From NCBI RefSeq assembly GCF_900143095.1, contig NZ_FRDA01000006.1:1-64000 (forward strand): 64,000 bases of DNA, given 5' to 3'. The notes under the pieces are model-generated. The model saw only the letters and a program-made list of their open reading frames with translations. It had not been told where the DNA came from and searched no databases. Source of the DNA: Pseudomonas asturiensis. GTDB lineage: Bacteria; Pseudomonadota; Gammaproteobacteria; Pseudomonadales; Pseudomonadaceae. Positions 1-10,953 of the stretch are shown here, piece after piece (the stretch's first letter is position 1; every line of letters starts with the position of its first letter). The position numbers and the translations under genes are program-made.

Positions 1-1
1 C

Positions 2-29
2 ATTCTACAGCGTCCTCTGTATCTGTCAA
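2..29 (-). promoter_or_regulatory. rrn-type promoter (proximal of three)
   Basis: On the minus strand there is a perfect -35 (TTGACA, 24-29) and a -10 TAGAAT (2-7) separated by 16 bp. The stretch just upstream is A/T-rich with phased A runs, like an UP element. It fires leftwards out of the window. The same box pair recurs at 121-148 and a variant at 279-306. tyrS next to a 16S rRNA gene is the known arrangement in P. aeruginosa (PA0668/PA0668.1), so these are most likely rRNA operon promoters; the rRNA itself is not visible. Confidence 0.8.
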
Positions 30-120
30 GCGATTATTTTCTGAAGTTTTTCGTTTTTCCCGATCAACTTCAATCACTTGCGCTTCGACCAACTCTGCGC
101 TGCTCGTCAGCGGGAGGCGA

Positions 121-148
121 ATTCTACAGCGTTACAACCGCGTGTCAA
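121..148 (-). promoter_or_regulatory. rrn-type promoter (middle of three)
   Basis: The minus strand reads TTGACA (143-148), a 16-bp spacer, then TAGAAT (121-126). The bases around the -10 (GCTGTAGAAT) are identical to those of the promoter at 2-29, so the two cores look duplicated. Tandem promoters of this strength are typical of rRNA operons. Confidence 0.8.
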
Positions 149-278
149 ACTCTTTTTTCTCACCGCTGTCGATTCAAACAAACTCGACCTGCTTCCTCGC
201 TGACCTCATCCGATAAACCCTTGTAACTCATTGAATCTCAAGGATTTTTCGTTTCCGTCTGCGCCGGAAGTGGGGCGA

Positions 279-306
279 ATTATAGACACATCACAGAGCG
301 CGTCAA
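279..306 (-). promoter_or_regulatory. rrn-type promoter (distal of three)
   Basis: The minus strand reads TTGACG (301-306), a 16-bp spacer, then a consensus TATAAT (279-284). The -35 lies only 4 bp past the tyrS stop codon, so tyrS transcription would run into the rRNA leader unless it terminates inside this stretch; I see no clear terminator there. Confidence 0.75.
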
Positions 307-309
307 CCG

Positions 310-1521
310 TTATTTTGAACTTTCTTCAGAAACCAGAGTAACGCGCCCAAAAGCCTTCTTCCCGGCCTGACAGACATGCGTAGAACCCAGCTTAAAGATA
401 AAGCTGCGATCAACGACCTCACCATCTATACGCACACCACCGGAAGCCAACAGATCACGAGCAACGGCGGAGTTCTTTACCAGGCCTGCTTTATTAAGGA
501 CGGCCGAGATCGGCATATCTTCAGCAGCGCTGACGGAAATCTCCGGCAGATCGTCCGGCAGCTCACCTTCTTTCATACGGTTGCCCGCAGAACGGTGCGC
601 ATTGGCGGCCGCCTCTTCACCATGGAAACGAGCGACCAGCTCTTCTGCCAGCTTGATCTTGATGTCACGCGGATTGGCACCCGCCTCACAATCAGCCTTG
701 AAGCCTTCGATCTCTTCCATGGAGCGAAAGCTCAGCAGCTCGAAGTAGCGCCACATCAGCGAGTCAGGCATCGACACCAGCTTGTTGTACATGATGCCCG
801 GCGCTTCCTGGATGCCGACGTAGTTACCCAGGGACTTGGACATCTTCTTGACGCCATCCAGACCTTCGAGCAGCGGCATGGTCAGAATGCACTGCGGCTC
901 CTGACCATACGCACGCTGAAGCTCACGACCCATCAGCAGGTTGAATTTCTGATCCGTACCACCCAACTCGACATCGGCGCGCAACGCGACCGAATCGTAG
1001 CCTTGCACCAACGGGTAGAGGAATTCGTGGATGGCAATCGGCTGACTGCCTTTATAGCGCTTGTCGAAGTCATCACGCTCCAGCATGCGCGCTACCGTGT
1101 ACTGGGAAGACAGTCGAATGAAGTCTGCCGGACTGAGCTTGTCCATCCAGGTAGAGTTGAACGCGACCTCTGTCTTGGCCGGATCAAGGATCTTGAACAC
1201 CTGAGCCTTATAGGTTTCTGCGTACTCCAGAACCTGTTCACGGGTCAGCGGCGGACGAGTGGCACTCTTGCCGCTCGGATCACCGATCATGCCGGTGAAG
1301 TCGCCTATCAGGAAGATGACCTGATGGCCCAGCTCCTGGAATTGACGCAGCTTATTAATAAGGACGGTATGACCCAGATGCAGATCGGGCGCCGTCGGGT
1401 CGAATCCGGCCTTGATGCGTAGCGGCTGGCCGCGCTTGATTTTGGCGACCAGTTCGGCCTCGACCAGGAGTTCATCCGCGCCGCGCTTGATCAGCGCCAG
1501 CTGCTCTTCAACCGACTTCAT
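310..1521 (-). CDS. tyrS: Tyrosine--tRNA ligase
   Basis: Class I aminoacyl-tRNA synthetase that charges tRNA-Tyr in the cytoplasm. The Rossmann catalytic domain has the ATP-binding HLGH at residues 48-51 and KMSKS near residue 230. A C-terminal S4 RNA-binding domain (around [18 protein letters not shown]) closes the protein. I chose the ATG at 1521 (403 residues), preceded by AGGGGC; an upstream in-frame start at 1569 would add 16 unconserved residues. It is divergent from the M23 peptidase gene and reads towards the rRNA promoters. By position this is the gene called tyrZ in P. aeruginosa, which has a second TyrRS elsewhere; whether this strain also has two cannot be told here. Confidence 0.96.
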   Translation of the reverse strand: MKSVEEQLALIKRGADELLVEAELVAKIKRGQPLRIKAGFDPTAPDLHLGHTVLINKLRQFQELGHQVIFLIGDFTGMIGDPSGKSATRPPLTREQVLEYAETYKAQVFKILDPAKTEVAFNSTWMDKLSPADFIRLSSQYTVARMLERDDFDKRYKGSQPIAIHEFLYPLVQGYDSVALRADVELGGTDQKFNLLMGRELQRAYGQEPQCILTMPLLEGLDGVKKMSKSLGNYVGIQEAPGIMYNKLVSMPDSLMWRYFELLSFRSMEEIEGFKADCEAGANPRDIKIKLAEELVARFHGEEAAANAHRSAGNRMKEGELPDDLPEISVSAAEDMPISAVLNKAGLVKNSAVARDLLASGGVRIDGEVVDRSFIFKLGSTHVCQAGKKAFGRVTLVSEESSK

Positions 1522-1724
1522 ATCAGCCCCTAATTTAAAGGGAACCAACCATACAAGATCAGAGCCCAATTACAAGTTTTTGCCCAGCACTCACCTACGA
1601 ATCAGGAAGGGATTCGTGGGAAGGGTTGCTTCGGGCAGGTTTTGGTTATATTTTATACAGTTATTTCATCTTCATCATGTCATTCATCTTTTCCTTTTCA
1701 CCTTTTTCAAAGTCAAAATTACCT

Positions 1725-3152
1725 ATGATAGACACACCGCCTAAAGCGCCCCCGCTTTATCCGAAGAGTCATCTGCTCGCTGCAAGCGGCATCGCCGCCC
1801 TGCTGAGCCTGGCTCTTCTGGTTTTCCCTTCCAGCGAAGTCGAAGCCAAACGTACCAATCTGGTTCTTGATCTGGAGATGCCGTCAGATCAGAACGCACA
1901 GGATCAAGACGCTCCAGACGCCGCCCAAGCCACACCTGAAAGCGCTGAATCGCCATTTGCACAGATCGATAACACTGAAGAACAGACTTCAGAAACGGCG
2001 AGCACTCAACCCGAAGCGAAGAAACAGATCCCTGAAGCGGTTAAAAACCCTAATCATCGGGAAGTGGTCGTCGCCAAGGGCGACACGCTGTCTACCCTGT
2101 TTGAAAAAGTAGGCCTTCCAGCCGCCACGGTTCATGAAGTACTGGCCAGCGACAAACAGTCCAAGCAGTTCAGCAAGCTGCAGAACGGTCAGGTCCTGCA
2201 GTTCGAGCTCACGCCTGATGGACAGTTGAAACAGCTGCACACAAAACTCAGCGAACTCGAAACCATCAGCCTGTCCAAAACGGCCGCAGGCTTCACGTTC
2301 AATCGCGAAGTCAGCAAACCCAACGTCCGTAATGCCTATGTCCATGGTGTGATCAACAGCTCGCTGTCGCAGTCGGCGCAGCGCGCAGGCCTGACCCACA
2401 GCATGACCATGGATATGGCCAACATCTTTGGCTACGACATCGACTTCGCCCAGGACATCCGCAAGGGCGATGAATTCGACGTCGTCTACGAGCAGAAAGT
2501 AGTCAATGGCAAGAGCGTCGGCACCGGCAACATTCTGTCGGCCCGCTTCACCAATCGCGGAAAGACCTACACCGCGGTCCGTTACACCAACAAGCAAGGC
2601 AACACCAATTACTACACCGCCGATGGCAACAGCATGCGCAAAGCGTTCATCCGTACTCCGGTGGACTTCGCCCGCATCAGCTCAATGTTCTCCATGGGCC
2701 GCAAACACCCGATTCTCAACAAGATCCGCGCTCACAAAGGTGTCGATTACGCAGCGCCACGTGGCACGCCAATCAAGGCAACCGGTGATGGCAAAGTGAT
2801 TCTTGCCGGTCGTCGCGGCGGCTACGGCAACACCGTGATCATTCAACACGGCGATACCTACCGCACGCTCTACGGCCATATGCAAGGTTTCGCCAAAGGC
2901 GTACAAACCGGTGGATCGGTCAAACAAGGTCAGGTGATCGGCTATATTGGAACAACCGGCTTGTCGACGGGCCCGCACCTGCATTATGAATTCCAGGTCA
3001 ACGGCGTACACGTCGACCCGTTGGGTCAGAAACTTCCGATGGCGGATCCGATCGCCAAGTCCGAAAAACAGCGGTTCATGCAGCAAAGCCAACCGTTGAT
3101 GGCGCGTATGGACCAGGAAAAGGCCACCACGCTGGCCTCGAATAAAAGGTAA
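1725..3152 (+). CDS. M23 family peptidoglycan DD-endopeptidase (OapA/LysM-like N-terminus)
   Basis: Predicted murein hydrolase of the MepM/NlpD type that would cut peptide cross-links in the periplasm. It has an N-terminal membrane anchor (about residues 15-35, ASGIAALLSLALLVF), an acidic linker, a LysM/OapA-like module (GDTLSTLFEKVGL) and a C-terminal lasso domain. The zinc and catalytic motifs HKGVD (337-341) and HLH (418-420) are present, so it should be active rather than a scaffold. The ATG at 1725 gives 475 residues; the longer frame from 1626 would add an odd Phe-rich stretch. It ends 3 bp before anmK, so the two are very likely co-transcribed and join wall cleavage with recycling. Function rests on family motifs only. 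Confidence 0.9.
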   Translation: MIDTPPKAPPLYPKSHLLAASGIAALLSLALLVFPSSEVEAKRTNLVLDLEMPSDQNAQDQDAPDAAQATPESAESPFAQIDNTEEQTSETASTQPEAKKQIPEAVKNPNHREVVVAKGDTLSTLFEKVGLPAATVHEVLASDKQSKQFSKLQNGQVLQFELTPDGQLKQLHTKLSELETISLSKTAAGFTFNREVSKPNVRNAYVHGVINSSLSQSAQRAGLTHSMTMDMANIFGYDIDFAQDIRKGDEFDVVYEQKVVNGKSVGTGNILSARFTNRGKTYTAVRYTNKQGNTNYYTADGNSMRKAFIRTPVDFARISSMFSMGRKHPILNKIRAHKGVDYAAPRGTPIKATGDGKVILAGRRGGYGNTVIIQHGDTYRTLYGHMQGFAKGVQTGGSVKQGQVIGYIGTTGLSTGPHLHYEFQVNGVHVDPLGQKLPMADPIAKSEKQRFMQQSQPLMARMDQEKATTLASNKR

Positions 3153-4250
<1,098 letters not shown>

Positions 4251-4264
4251 TGTCGGACGCCAGA

Positions 4265-4299
4265 ATGAAAAACGCCGCTCAATGAGCGGCGTTTTTCAT
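4265..4299. terminator. Bidirectional intrinsic terminator, anmK/erpA
   Basis: A perfect 16-bp inverted repeat (arm core AAAAACGCCGCTC) closes on a 3-base AAT loop, with an A run on one side and a T run on the other. It lies between the convergent genes anmK and erpA and can serve both. Confidence 0.93.
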
Positions 4300-4314
4300 G
4301 ACTGCGATGCGTTG

Positions 4315-4665
4315 TCAGATCGAGAACGACGACCCACAACCGCAGGTAGTGGAAGCATTCGGATTCTTGATCACGAAGCGCGAACCTTCCAGCCCTTCCT
4401 GATAATCCACCTCGGCACCTGCCAGGTACTGGAAGCTCATTGGGTCGACCACCAGGCTGACGCCTTCGCGCTCGACGATGGTGTCATCGTCTGCGACGTC
4501 TTCATCGAACGTGAAGCCGTACTGGAAGCCGGAGCAACCGCCGCCGGTCACGAAGACACGCAGTTTAAGGCGATCATTGCCCTCTTCATCGACCAGAGAC
4601 TTCACCTTGTGCGCTGCACCAGGGGTGAATTCCAAAGCCGTCGGAGTGAAGGATTCGACACTCAT
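4315..4665 (-). CDS. erpA: Iron-sulfur cluster insertion protein ErpA
   Basis: A-type Fe-S carrier that delivers [4Fe-4S] clusters to apo-enzymes, including the isoprenoid enzymes IspG/IspH in other bacteria. The three cluster cysteines are visible: Cys44 in GGGCSGF, and Cys108 and Cys110 in the C-terminal CGCGSSF. The length of 116 residues is standard. It is transcribed away from argC's 3' end (134 bp gap) and converges on anmK across a shared terminator. Confidence 0.96.
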   Translation of the reverse strand: MSVESFTPTALEFTPGAAHKVKSLVDEEGNDRLKLRVFVTGGGCSGFQYGFTFDEDVADDDTIVEREGVSLVVDPMSFQYLAGAEVDYQEGLEGSRFVIKNPNASTTCGCGSSFSI

Positions 4666-4799
4666 GTCAGATATCTCCCGGCGTTAAGCCGTCGTAATGC
4701 GTAATGACGGGCATTATCCGCTTGTCCTAGAAAATCGGTCAACTATTTGCAGAGCAGCGGCAAGCGAAGGTTATGTTCGCTTGCCGCCCGAGTCGGAAC

Positions 4800-5834
4800 T
4801 TACGGCATCATCCCGGCATGAGACAGGCCCAGACGCTCGTCCAGACCAAACATGATGTTCATGTTCTGAACCGCCTGGCCTGAAGCGCCCTTGACTAGAT
4901 TGTCGATAACCGACAGCACGACGACCAGATCGCCACCCTGCGGACGATGCACCGCAATGCGGCAGACGTTGGCACCGCGCACACTGCGCGTCTCGGGATG
5001 GCTGCCAGCTGGCATAACATCCACGAACGGCTCATCGGCGTAACGCTTCTCGAACAGCGCCTGTAGATCCACAGAGGTGTCAGTGACCGTTACGTACAGA
5101 GTGGAATGGATACCACGAATCATGGGCACCAGATGCGGAACGAACGTCAGGCCAACATCGCCGCCGGCTGCGCGGCGCAGGCCCTGGGTGATTTCAGGCA
5201 AGTGACGGTGACCTTTGACAGCGTACGCCTTGAAGCTTTCGTTGGCTTCCGAGTACAGCGAGCCGATGTTCAACCCGCGCCCTGCGCCGCTCACACCCGA
5301 CTTGCAGTCGGCAATCAGCCGCCCGTTATCGGCAATGCCCGCTTCAAGCAGCGGCAGAAAACCTAGCTGAGTGGCGGTCGGGTAGCAGCCGGGCACCGCA
5401 ATCAGGCGCGCCGTCTTGATCTGCTCACGATTGACTTCAGGCAGGCCGTAGACCGCATCTTTCAACAGCTCTGGGGCACCATGGGGCTGGCCGTACCATT
5501 TGGCCCACTCATCCGAGTCCTGCAAGCGGAAGTCGGCAGACAGGTCGATCACCCTGGTGCCGGCAGCCAGCAATTCGCCGGCGAGTGCGTGAGCGACACC
5601 ATGCGGGGTGGCGAAAAACACGACATCACACGCGCCCAGTGTCTGCACGTCCGGGACGCTGAATGCCAGACCGTCGTAATGGCCTCGCAGGTTAGGGTAC
5701 ATATCGGCGACAGGAAGACCGGCCTCCGAGCGAGAAGTAATCACCACCACTTCAGCTTGCGGATGCTGTGCCAACAGACGCAGCAGTTCGACCCCGGTGT
5801 AACCCGTGCCACCGACGATACCGACCTTGACCAT
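4800..5834 (-). CDS. argC: N-acetyl-gamma-glutamyl-phosphate reductase
   Basis: Third step of arginine synthesis: NADPH-dependent reduction of N-acetylglutamyl phosphate to the semialdehyde. The N-terminal Rossmann motif is [13 protein letters not shown]. The catalytic Cys150 sits in [12 protein letters not shown] and the active-site His block is in [10 protein letters not shown]. It has 344 residues, the usual length for the short ArgC type. It stands alone, divergent from hemJ, with a 133-bp shared promoter region. Confidence 0.96.
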   Translation of the reverse strand: MVKVGIVGGTGYTGVELLRLLAQHPQAEVVVITSRSEAGLPVADMYPNLRGHYDGLAFSVPDVQTLGACDVVFFATPHGVAHALAGELLAAGTRVIDLSADFRLQDSDEWAKWYGQPHGAPELLKDAVYGLPEVNREQIKTARLIAVPGCYPTATQLGFLPLLEAGIADNGRLIADCKSGVSGAGRGLNIGSLYSEANESFKAYAVKGHRHLPEITQGLRRAAGGDVGLTFVPHLVPMIRGIHSTLYVTVTDTSVDLQALFEKRYADEPFVDVMPAGSHPETRSVRGANVCRIAVHRPQGGDLVVVLSVIDNLVKGASGQAVQNMNIMFGLDERLGLSHAGMMP

Positions 5835-5967
5835 AACCTGCCCTCAACGAAACAACTGGAAAGCGGTCGATAATATGGGCCTATGGCCTCTGCGACAACC
5901 GACAACGTGACGTATGGACACCCAAGCCTCTACTATTCGGCCACCGTGAACCTGGGAATAACTAAAA

Positions 5968-6396
5968 ATGCTCTATTTATGGATCAAAGCACTGCACATC
6001 ATTTCAATGGTCTGCTGGTTTGCAGGTCTCTTCTACCTGCCACGGCTGTTTGTTTATCACTCGATGAGCGAAGACACCATCAGCCGGGACCGGTTCTGCA
6101 TCATGGAGCGCAAGCTGTACCGAGGCATCATGGGACCCGCAATGATCGCGACCCTGATCTTCGGCGGCTGGCTGATCAGCTTCAACCCCAGCGGCTACTT
6201 CAGTCAGGGCTGGATGCACGTCAAGCTTACGCTGGTCGTGTTGCTGATCGGTTACCACCATGTCTGTGGCGCGCAGGTCAAACGTTTCGCCCGCGGCGAG
6301 AATGGTCGTAGCCATGTGTTCTACCGCTGGTTCAATGAAATTCCGGTTCTGATCCTGCTTGCCATCGTCATTCTGGTCATCGTCAGACCTTTCTGA
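5968..6396 (+). CDS. hemJ: Protoporphyrinogen oxidase HemJ
   Basis: Small integral membrane protein of the HemJ/CopD-like family that oxidises protoporphyrinogen IX in heme synthesis. The 142 residues form about four membrane helices. The N-terminus LYLWIKALHIISMVCWFAG carries the conserved His10, and the conserved block MERKLYRGIMGPAM follows. The start is the ATG at 5968 after an A-rich spacer; the overlapping frame from 5883 is a shadow. Family assignment is by recognition of these motifs. Confidence 0.92.
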   Translation: MLYLWIKALHIISMVCWFAGLFYLPRLFVYHSMSEDTISRDRFCIMERKLYRGIMGPAMIATLIFGGWLISFNPSGYFSQGWMHVKLTLVVLLIGYHHVCGAQVKRFARGENGRSHVFYRWFNEIPVLILLAIVILVIVRPF

Positions 6397-6477
6397 TCGC
6401 GGTGACACAGCCTGTAAAACAGGTGCCCCACGCGGCGGCGCCTGGTTCGCTCTCACTTCAAGACAAGGAAGCCCTGT

Positions 6478-7374
6478 ATGGCCGATACCCACTTCAAAAT
6501 CGTATTCGAAGGGCAGGTGCGCCCAGGCGTTGAACCCGAAGTGGCGAAAGCCAATCTCGCCAGGCTATTCAGTAGCGAAGCCGCTGCGGTGGAAAAACTG
6601 TTCAGCGGACACCCTGTCGCGCTCAAGCGGGGTCTGCCTCATGACGAGGCGGAGCGCTATGTGAACGCCCTCAATGATGCAGGCGTCGAAGCGCGGATCG
6701 AACCGGATCCAGCCATCAGCCTGAGTCTCAATAAAACAGAGGCTCAACCGTCCGCCTCGCCTTATGCCCCTCCAAAATCGCAGGTCGGAACGGAGTTTGC
6801 CGAGCCGTCCACGCTCAAGGTGTTCGGTATTCAGGGCCGTATCGGCCGTCTGCGTTATCTGGCGTGGATTCTGGTCCTTAGCGTGACCTTGTTACCGCTG
6901 TCGCTCATCACAGTCAGTTTCCTGACCCAGTCATTGGTGGCCGGCGGGCTGCTGTTCGCGGTTCTGCTGATGGCGTACGCACTCCTCGCCGCTCAAATGG
7001 GCATCAGGAGACTGCACGATATCGGCTGGTCGGGCTGGCTTTTACTGCTGAACCTTGTGCCCTTCGTGGGCAGCTTCTTTCCGATCCTGATGACGGCCAT
7101 ACCCGGCACCAAAGGCCCGAACAAGTACGGCGCCCCCCAGCCGCCTAACTCACGTGCAGTCAAGATATTGGCCGGACTGTGGGTCTTGTTGATTCCTCTG
7201 ATTATTGTGGGCAGCCTTTCCGGCGGCGTGGATGCGATCAAGGACGAACTGGACGTTCAGACAGATGAGTACGAACAGTCCCTGCCCTACGACGACGAAG
7301 CAGAGCGGGACAGCGTTCAAACGAACGCTGCCGATGTGGAAAAATCGCCCGAAGACAACACCGAGAAGCAATAA
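6478..7374 (+). CDS. DUF805 membrane protein with N-terminal cytosolic domain
   Basis: Function unknown. The first ~85 residues are soluble and resemble a small ligand or peptide-binding fold found before DUF805 in pseudomonads (HFKIVFEGQVRPGVEPEVAK). A DUF805 region follows with about four hydrophobic helices and the hallmark Arg/Asp-rich RIGRLRYLAWI and IRRLHDIGWSGWL blocks. The C-terminus (about 260-298) is acidic and probably disordered. The start ATG sits after CAAGGAAGCCCTGT, a good ribosome site. It lies 81 bp after hemJ. Confidence 0.85.
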   Translation: MADTHFKIVFEGQVRPGVEPEVAKANLARLFSSEAAAVEKLFSGHPVALKRGLPHDEAERYVNALNDAGVEARIEPDPAISLSLNKTEAQPSASPYAPPKSQVGTEFAEPSTLKVFGIQGRIGRLRYLAWILVLSVTLLPLSLITVSFLTQSLVAGGLLFAVLLMAYALLAAQMGIRRLHDIGWSGWLLLLNLVPFVGSFFPILMTAIPGTKGPNKYGAPQPPNSRAVKILAGLWVLLIPLIIVGSLSGGVDAIKDELDVQTDEYEQSLPYDDEAERDSVQTNAADVEKSPEDNTEKQ

Positions 7375-7427
7375 AGGGCTCGCGGCCCGGTAAACTGCCG
7401 ACCGCATTATGCTCAATGGAGAACTGC

Positions 7428-8204
7428 ATGACCCGTTACGCCCTGATCACTGGCGCATCCAGCGGCATCGGCCTGGCCATGGCCGAGGCACTGGCGCGCC
7501 GTGGCCGCAGCCTTATTCTGGTCGCTCGCCAGCGGGATCAGCTGGAAACCATCGCGCTGGAGCTGACGCAGCGCTTTGGCGTGGAGGTGCTGTTTCGCGC
7601 ATGTGATCTGGGCGAGCCGTTGCGTCTCTCCGGGTTTCTGCTTGAACTGGAAGACGGCGCGCATCAGATCGACCTCTTGGTAAACGCAGCGGGCATCGGC
7701 ACCTGTGGCCCGTTTCTGGCCCAGGACTGGGGCGCGGAACAGGACCTGATCGACCTGAACATTTTGGCGCTCACACGCCTGTGTCATACCGTCGGCAACC
7801 TGATGGCGATTCAGGGCGGCGGGCAGATTCTCAATGTCGCGTCCGTGGCGGCGTTTCAGCCAGGTCCGTGGATGAGCACGTACTACGCGAGCAAGGCTTA
7901 CGTCCTGCATTTCTCCGAAGGCCTGCGTGAAGAAGTGAAAAAAACCGGGGTCAAGGTGTCGGTACTGTGCCCTGGCCCGACCCGCACTGCGTTCTTCCGC
8001 ACGGCGCAGCTCAAGGTCAACACCGAAAACATGATCAGTGCCGAAGAGGTTGCGCTCTACACCGTGCGGGCCCTGGCAAAGAATCGCGCCGTGATCATAC
8101 CCGGCTGGCGCAACAGACTCTGGACGTTCAGCCCACGCCTCGTATCGCGCTGGGTGACACGGCAAATCAGCGGCTACATCAACAAGTCATGCTGCCCGCG
8201 CTGA
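7428..8204 (+). CDS. SDR family NAD(P)-dependent oxidoreductase
   Basis: Classical short-chain dehydrogenase of about 258 residues; substrate unknown. The nucleotide-binding TGASSGIG (8-15) lies near the N-terminus, NAAGIG follows in mid-protein, and the catalytic Tyr152-x-x-x-Lys156 pair lies in YYASK. Leu/Val-rich first strands indicate a cytosolic enzyme. GGAG sits 8 bases before the ATG at 7428, which I prefer over the ATG at 7416. It is related to the YqjQ/DltE-type 'ketoacyl reductase-like' SDRs, but I would not name a reaction. Confidence 0.9.
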   Translation: MTRYALITGASSGIGLAMAEALARRGRSLILVARQRDQLETIALELTQRFGVEVLFRACDLGEPLRLSGFLLELEDGAHQIDLLVNAAGIGTCGPFLAQDWGAEQDLIDLNILALTRLCHTVGNLMAIQGGGQILNVASVAAFQPGPWMSTYYASKAYVLHFSEGLREEVKKTGVKVSVLCPGPTRTAFFRTAQLKVNTENMISAEEVALYTVRALAKNRAVIIPGWRNRLWTFSPRLVSRWVTRQISGYINKSCCPR

Positions 8205-8298
8205 TCGACAAAGGGCTGGGCGGGGCCTGCCTCGCTCAGTACACTCGGTCGCATCGATAACCTGCAGATAATCATCAACCGACAAGGAGCACACGGCT

Positions 8299-8637
8299 GT
8301 GGATACTTTGTTCACCAGGATCATCAATCGGGAAATACCGGCAAAGATCATCTACGAAGACGATCAGGTGCTGGCCTTCCACGACATTGCCCCTCAGGCT
8401 CCCGTGCACTTTCTGGTTATCCCCAAAAAGCCCATCCGCACACTGAATGACCTGACCGAGGACGACAAAGGTCTGGCCGGTCATATCCTGTTCACGGCGC
8501 AGCGCCTGGCCAAGGAGCTGGGCTGTGAAGATGGCTTTCGTGTGGTCATGAACTGCAACGAGCTGGGTGGACAGACCGTTTATCACATTCACATGCACGT
8601 ACTGGGTCAACGCCAGATGAACTGGCCGCCGGGCTGA
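8299..8637 (+). CDS. hinT: HIT family purine nucleotide hydrolase (HinT-like)
   Basis: Histidine-triad protein of the HinT/YcfF group, which cleaves nucleoside phosphoramidates. The triad H96-x-H98-x-H100 is in VYHIHMHVL near the C-terminus, and the N-terminal TLFTRIINREIPAKIIYED is characteristic. It has 112 residues, as usual. The start is a GTG at 8299 preceded by AAGGAG; no ATG is available. The gene symbol is by similarity to the enterobacterial hinT. Confidence 0.92.
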   Translation: MDTLFTRIINREIPAKIIYEDDQVLAFHDIAPQAPVHFLVIPKKPIRTLNDLTEDDKGLAGHILFTAQRLAKELGCEDGFRVVMNCNELGGQTVYHIHMHVLGQRQMNWPPG

Positions 8638-8763
8638 GTCAGCCGTTGCGCAGAGTACGCCTTGCCAGGCTTGCACCCTGGAAGCCGGCAAGGCGGTACA
8701 TGCCCAAACCCTCCCCTGCTGATTCGGGTAAACTGCCTTCCATGGACCCAACCGGAGGTGCCC

Positions 8764-9411
8764 ATGGCTACCGAACGTCACTACTCCCCCATTGACCGTC
8801 TTTTACTGCAAGCCGATAGCGCGATGCGCACGCTGCTGCCGTCGAGCGGCCACTCGCAGCGACCGTCGCCTGCCATCGTGCAGCCTGATCGCACCATGAG
8901 CGATGTCGAAACGCGCCATGTCGCGGGTCTGATGCGCATTAACCATACCGGCGAAGTCTGCGCCCAGGCGCTGTATCAGGGGCAGGCATTGACCGCCAAA
9001 CTGCCCAAGGTACGCAAAGCCATGGAGCACGCCGCCGAAGAAGAAATCGACCATCTGGTCTGGTGCGAGCAGCGTATTCATCAGCTTGGCAGCCACACCA
9101 GCGTGTTGAATCCATTGTTCTACGGCCTGTCCTTCGGTATCGGTGCAGCGGCTGGCATTATCAGCGACCGAGTGAGCCTTGGGTTTGTTGCAGCGACGGA
9201 AGATCAGGTCTGCAAGCACCTGAGCGAACACCTTGAACAGCTGCCGGCCGAAGATGACAAGTCTCGGGCGATCCTCGAACAGATGCTCAGCGATGAAGAG
9301 CATCATGCCGAATCTGCGCTGGAGGCAGGCGGTTTCCGCTTTCCGGCACCGATCAAGTTTGGCATGAGTATTCTGGCCAAAGTCATGACCAAGAGTACCT
9401 ATCGCATCTGA
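8764..9411 (+). CDS. coq7: 2-polyprenyl-3-methyl-6-methoxy-1,4-benzoquinone monooxygenase
   Basis: Di-iron hydroxylase of ubiquinone synthesis (Coq7). The four-helix carboxylate bundle shows its two iron-binding motifs in [31 protein letters not shown] and [15 protein letters not shown]. The ATG at 8764 follows CGGAGG and gives 215 residues; an upstream in-frame start at 8662 lacks a ribosome site. Ubiquinone synthesis here pairs with respiratory genes elsewhere; the neighbours are not related. It is followed by a terminator shared with the convergent speD. Confidence 0.96.
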   Translation: MATERHYSPIDRLLLQADSAMRTLLPSSGHSQRPSPAIVQPDRTMSDVETRHVAGLMRINHTGEVCAQALYQGQALTAKLPKVRKAMEHAAEEEIDHLVWCEQRIHQLGSHTSVLNPLFYGLSFGIGAAAGIISDRVSLGFVAATEDQVCKHLSEHLEQLPAEDDKSRAILEQMLSDEEHHAESALEAGGFRFPAPIKFGMSILAKVMTKSTYRI

Positions 9412-9426
9412 GCGGATCGCACGCAC

Positions 9427-9457
9427 AAAAAAGGCGCCTTTAAAAGGCGCCTTTTTC
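9427..9457. terminator. Bidirectional intrinsic terminator, coq7/speD
   Basis: The inverted repeat AAGGCGCCTT (9431-9440 and 9444-9453) with a TAA loop is flanked by A and T runs. It lies between convergent coq7 and speD. Confidence 0.92.
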
Positions 9458-9492
9458 GTTGCGGCAGTCCGTGCCGGTCAATGCAGTTGCAT

Positions 9493-10287
9493 TCAGACCG
9501 CTACGTTACGACCGTAGAAGATCTCGAGCATCTCGTGCTTGACCTTCGCGGTGACCTGTTCACGCTGTTCAGTGGACAGGTTGCTGGTCGCGTCGCCGAA
9601 CAGGTAGTTGTCCAGTTCGAACTCTTTGAGCAGCATCTTGGTGTGGAACAGGTTTTCCTGGTACACGTTCACGTCGGTCATCTGGTAACCGTTGCGAGTG
9701 TCTTCGGACAGGTAGTTCTGGATCGAGTTGATCTCGTGATCGATGAAGTGCTTCTTGCCTTCCACGTCACGGGTAAAACCGCGCACGCGATAATCGACTG
9801 TCACGATATCCGACTCGAACTTGTGAATCAGGTAGTTCAACGCCTTGAGCGGTGAAATAACGCCACAGGTCGACACATCGATATCCACTCGGAATGTGGC
9901 AATGCCATCCACCGGGTGAATTTCCGGGTAGGTGTGAACCGTGATGTGGCTCTTGTCCAGGTGAGCCAGAATGGTTTCCGGCAGTGGACCTGGCGACTCT
10001 TCGATCTGGCTTTCGGTAGGCGTTACCGGCTGCTCGGAGATCAGAATGGTCACACTGGCACCCTGAGGATCGTAATCCTGACGCGCGATGTTCAGGATAT
10101 TGGCACCAATGATATCGACAACATCGGTCAGAATCCGCGTCAGGCGTTCTGCGTCATACACACTGTTGATGTATTCGACGTACGCCTGCTGGTCCTGCGG
10201 GGTTTCCGCATAGCAGATGTCATAAATGTTGAAGCTCAAGGTCTTTGTCAGGTTATTGAACCCGTGGAGCTTGAGTTTGCTTTTCAC
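9493..10287 (-). CDS. speD: Adenosylmethionine decarboxylase proenzyme
   Basis: Makes decarboxylated S-adenosylmethionine, the aminopropyl donor for spermidine. It is the long proteobacterial (class Ia) type of 264 residues. Self-cleavage before Ser113 in [12 protein letters not shown] produces the pyruvoyl cofactor. The start is a GTG at 10287 ([18 protein letters not shown] follows); the longer frame to 10332 adds 15 residues unlike the family. The 243 bp upstream is non-coding and should hold its promoter. Confidence 0.96.
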   Translation of the reverse strand: MKSKLKLHGFNNLTKTLSFNIYDICYAETPQDQQAYVEYINSVYDAERLTRILTDVVDIIGANILNIARQDYDPQGASVTILISEQPVTPTESQIEESPGPLPETILAHLDKSHITVHTYPEIHPVDGIATFRVDIDVSTCGVISPLKALNYLIHKFESDIVTVDYRVRGFTRDVEGKKHFIDHEINSIQNYLSEDTRNGYQMTDVNVYQENLFHTKMLLKEFELDNYLFGDATSNLSTEQREQVTAKVKHEMLEIFYGRNVAV

Positions 10288-10530
10288 CGTTAAAAACTCT
10301 CTATATGTGTGCGGCGCCAGCCGCGTGATCAAGCATGCCCGTCAGATGAGTCCGGCTCAGCTGCGTAGGACGGTTAACACCTCTTCGCGTTGGCGATTTT
10401 GGTTGTCTGCTCGGGCACAACAGCAGAAAACCCATGCATGCTGTGCCCTGAAAAAGTGGCGCATTATGCAGACGTCCGAAGCCGTCTGCCAGAGTGTGCG
10501 CCGTTTTTATGATCGTTGGATGTCTGGATG

Positions 10531-10953
10531 TCAGCCCAGCTCGACGATTTCATAATCGTGAGTGATCTTCACGCCCGCATTGCCAAGCATGATCGAGGCC
10601 GAGCAATACTTTTCTGCAGACAGCTCGATGGCCCGTTTGACCTGGGCTTCTTTCAGCCCTCGACCTTTAACGACAAAGTGCAAATGAATGCGGGTGAAGA
10701 CTTTCGGGTCTTCGTCAGCGCGTTCGGCTTCAAGAAACGCCTCGCAACTTTCGACCGGCTGACGAGACTTTTTAAGGATGCTCACCACGTCGAAGTTGCT
10801 GCAACCGCCCAGACCGATCAGGACCATTTCCATGGGCCGAACGCCCAGGTTGCGACCGCCGCTTTCAGGCGGGCCGTCCATGACCACCACATGCCCGCTG
10901 CCGGACTCGCCGAGGAACATGGCTTCGCCAGCCCATTGGATGCGTGCCTTCAT
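10531..10953 (-). CDS. OsmC family protein
   Basis: OsmC/Ohr-fold protein related to E. coli YhfA; family members include peroxidases that use paired cysteines. One Cys is in LGGCSNFDVVSIL and the second in AEKYCSASIMLG, the usual spacing for the fold. It has about 140 residues from the ATG at 10953, which has GGAG eight bases upstream; a TTG six bases further up is less likely. It is divergent from vfr. The physiological substrate is unknown. Confidence 0.9.
   Translation of the reverse strand: MKARIQWAGEAMFLGESGSGHVVVMDGPPESGGRNLGVRPMEMVLIGLGGCSNFDVVSILKKSRQPVESCEAFLEAERADEDPKVFTRIHLHFVVKGRGLKEAQVKRAIELSAEKYCSASIMLGNAGVKITHDYEIVELG

Noticed and set aside
5883..6311. 142-codon plus-strand frame over the argC-hemJ gap
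   Set aside because: Overlaps hemJ out of frame and has no family features; hemJ is clearly the gene.
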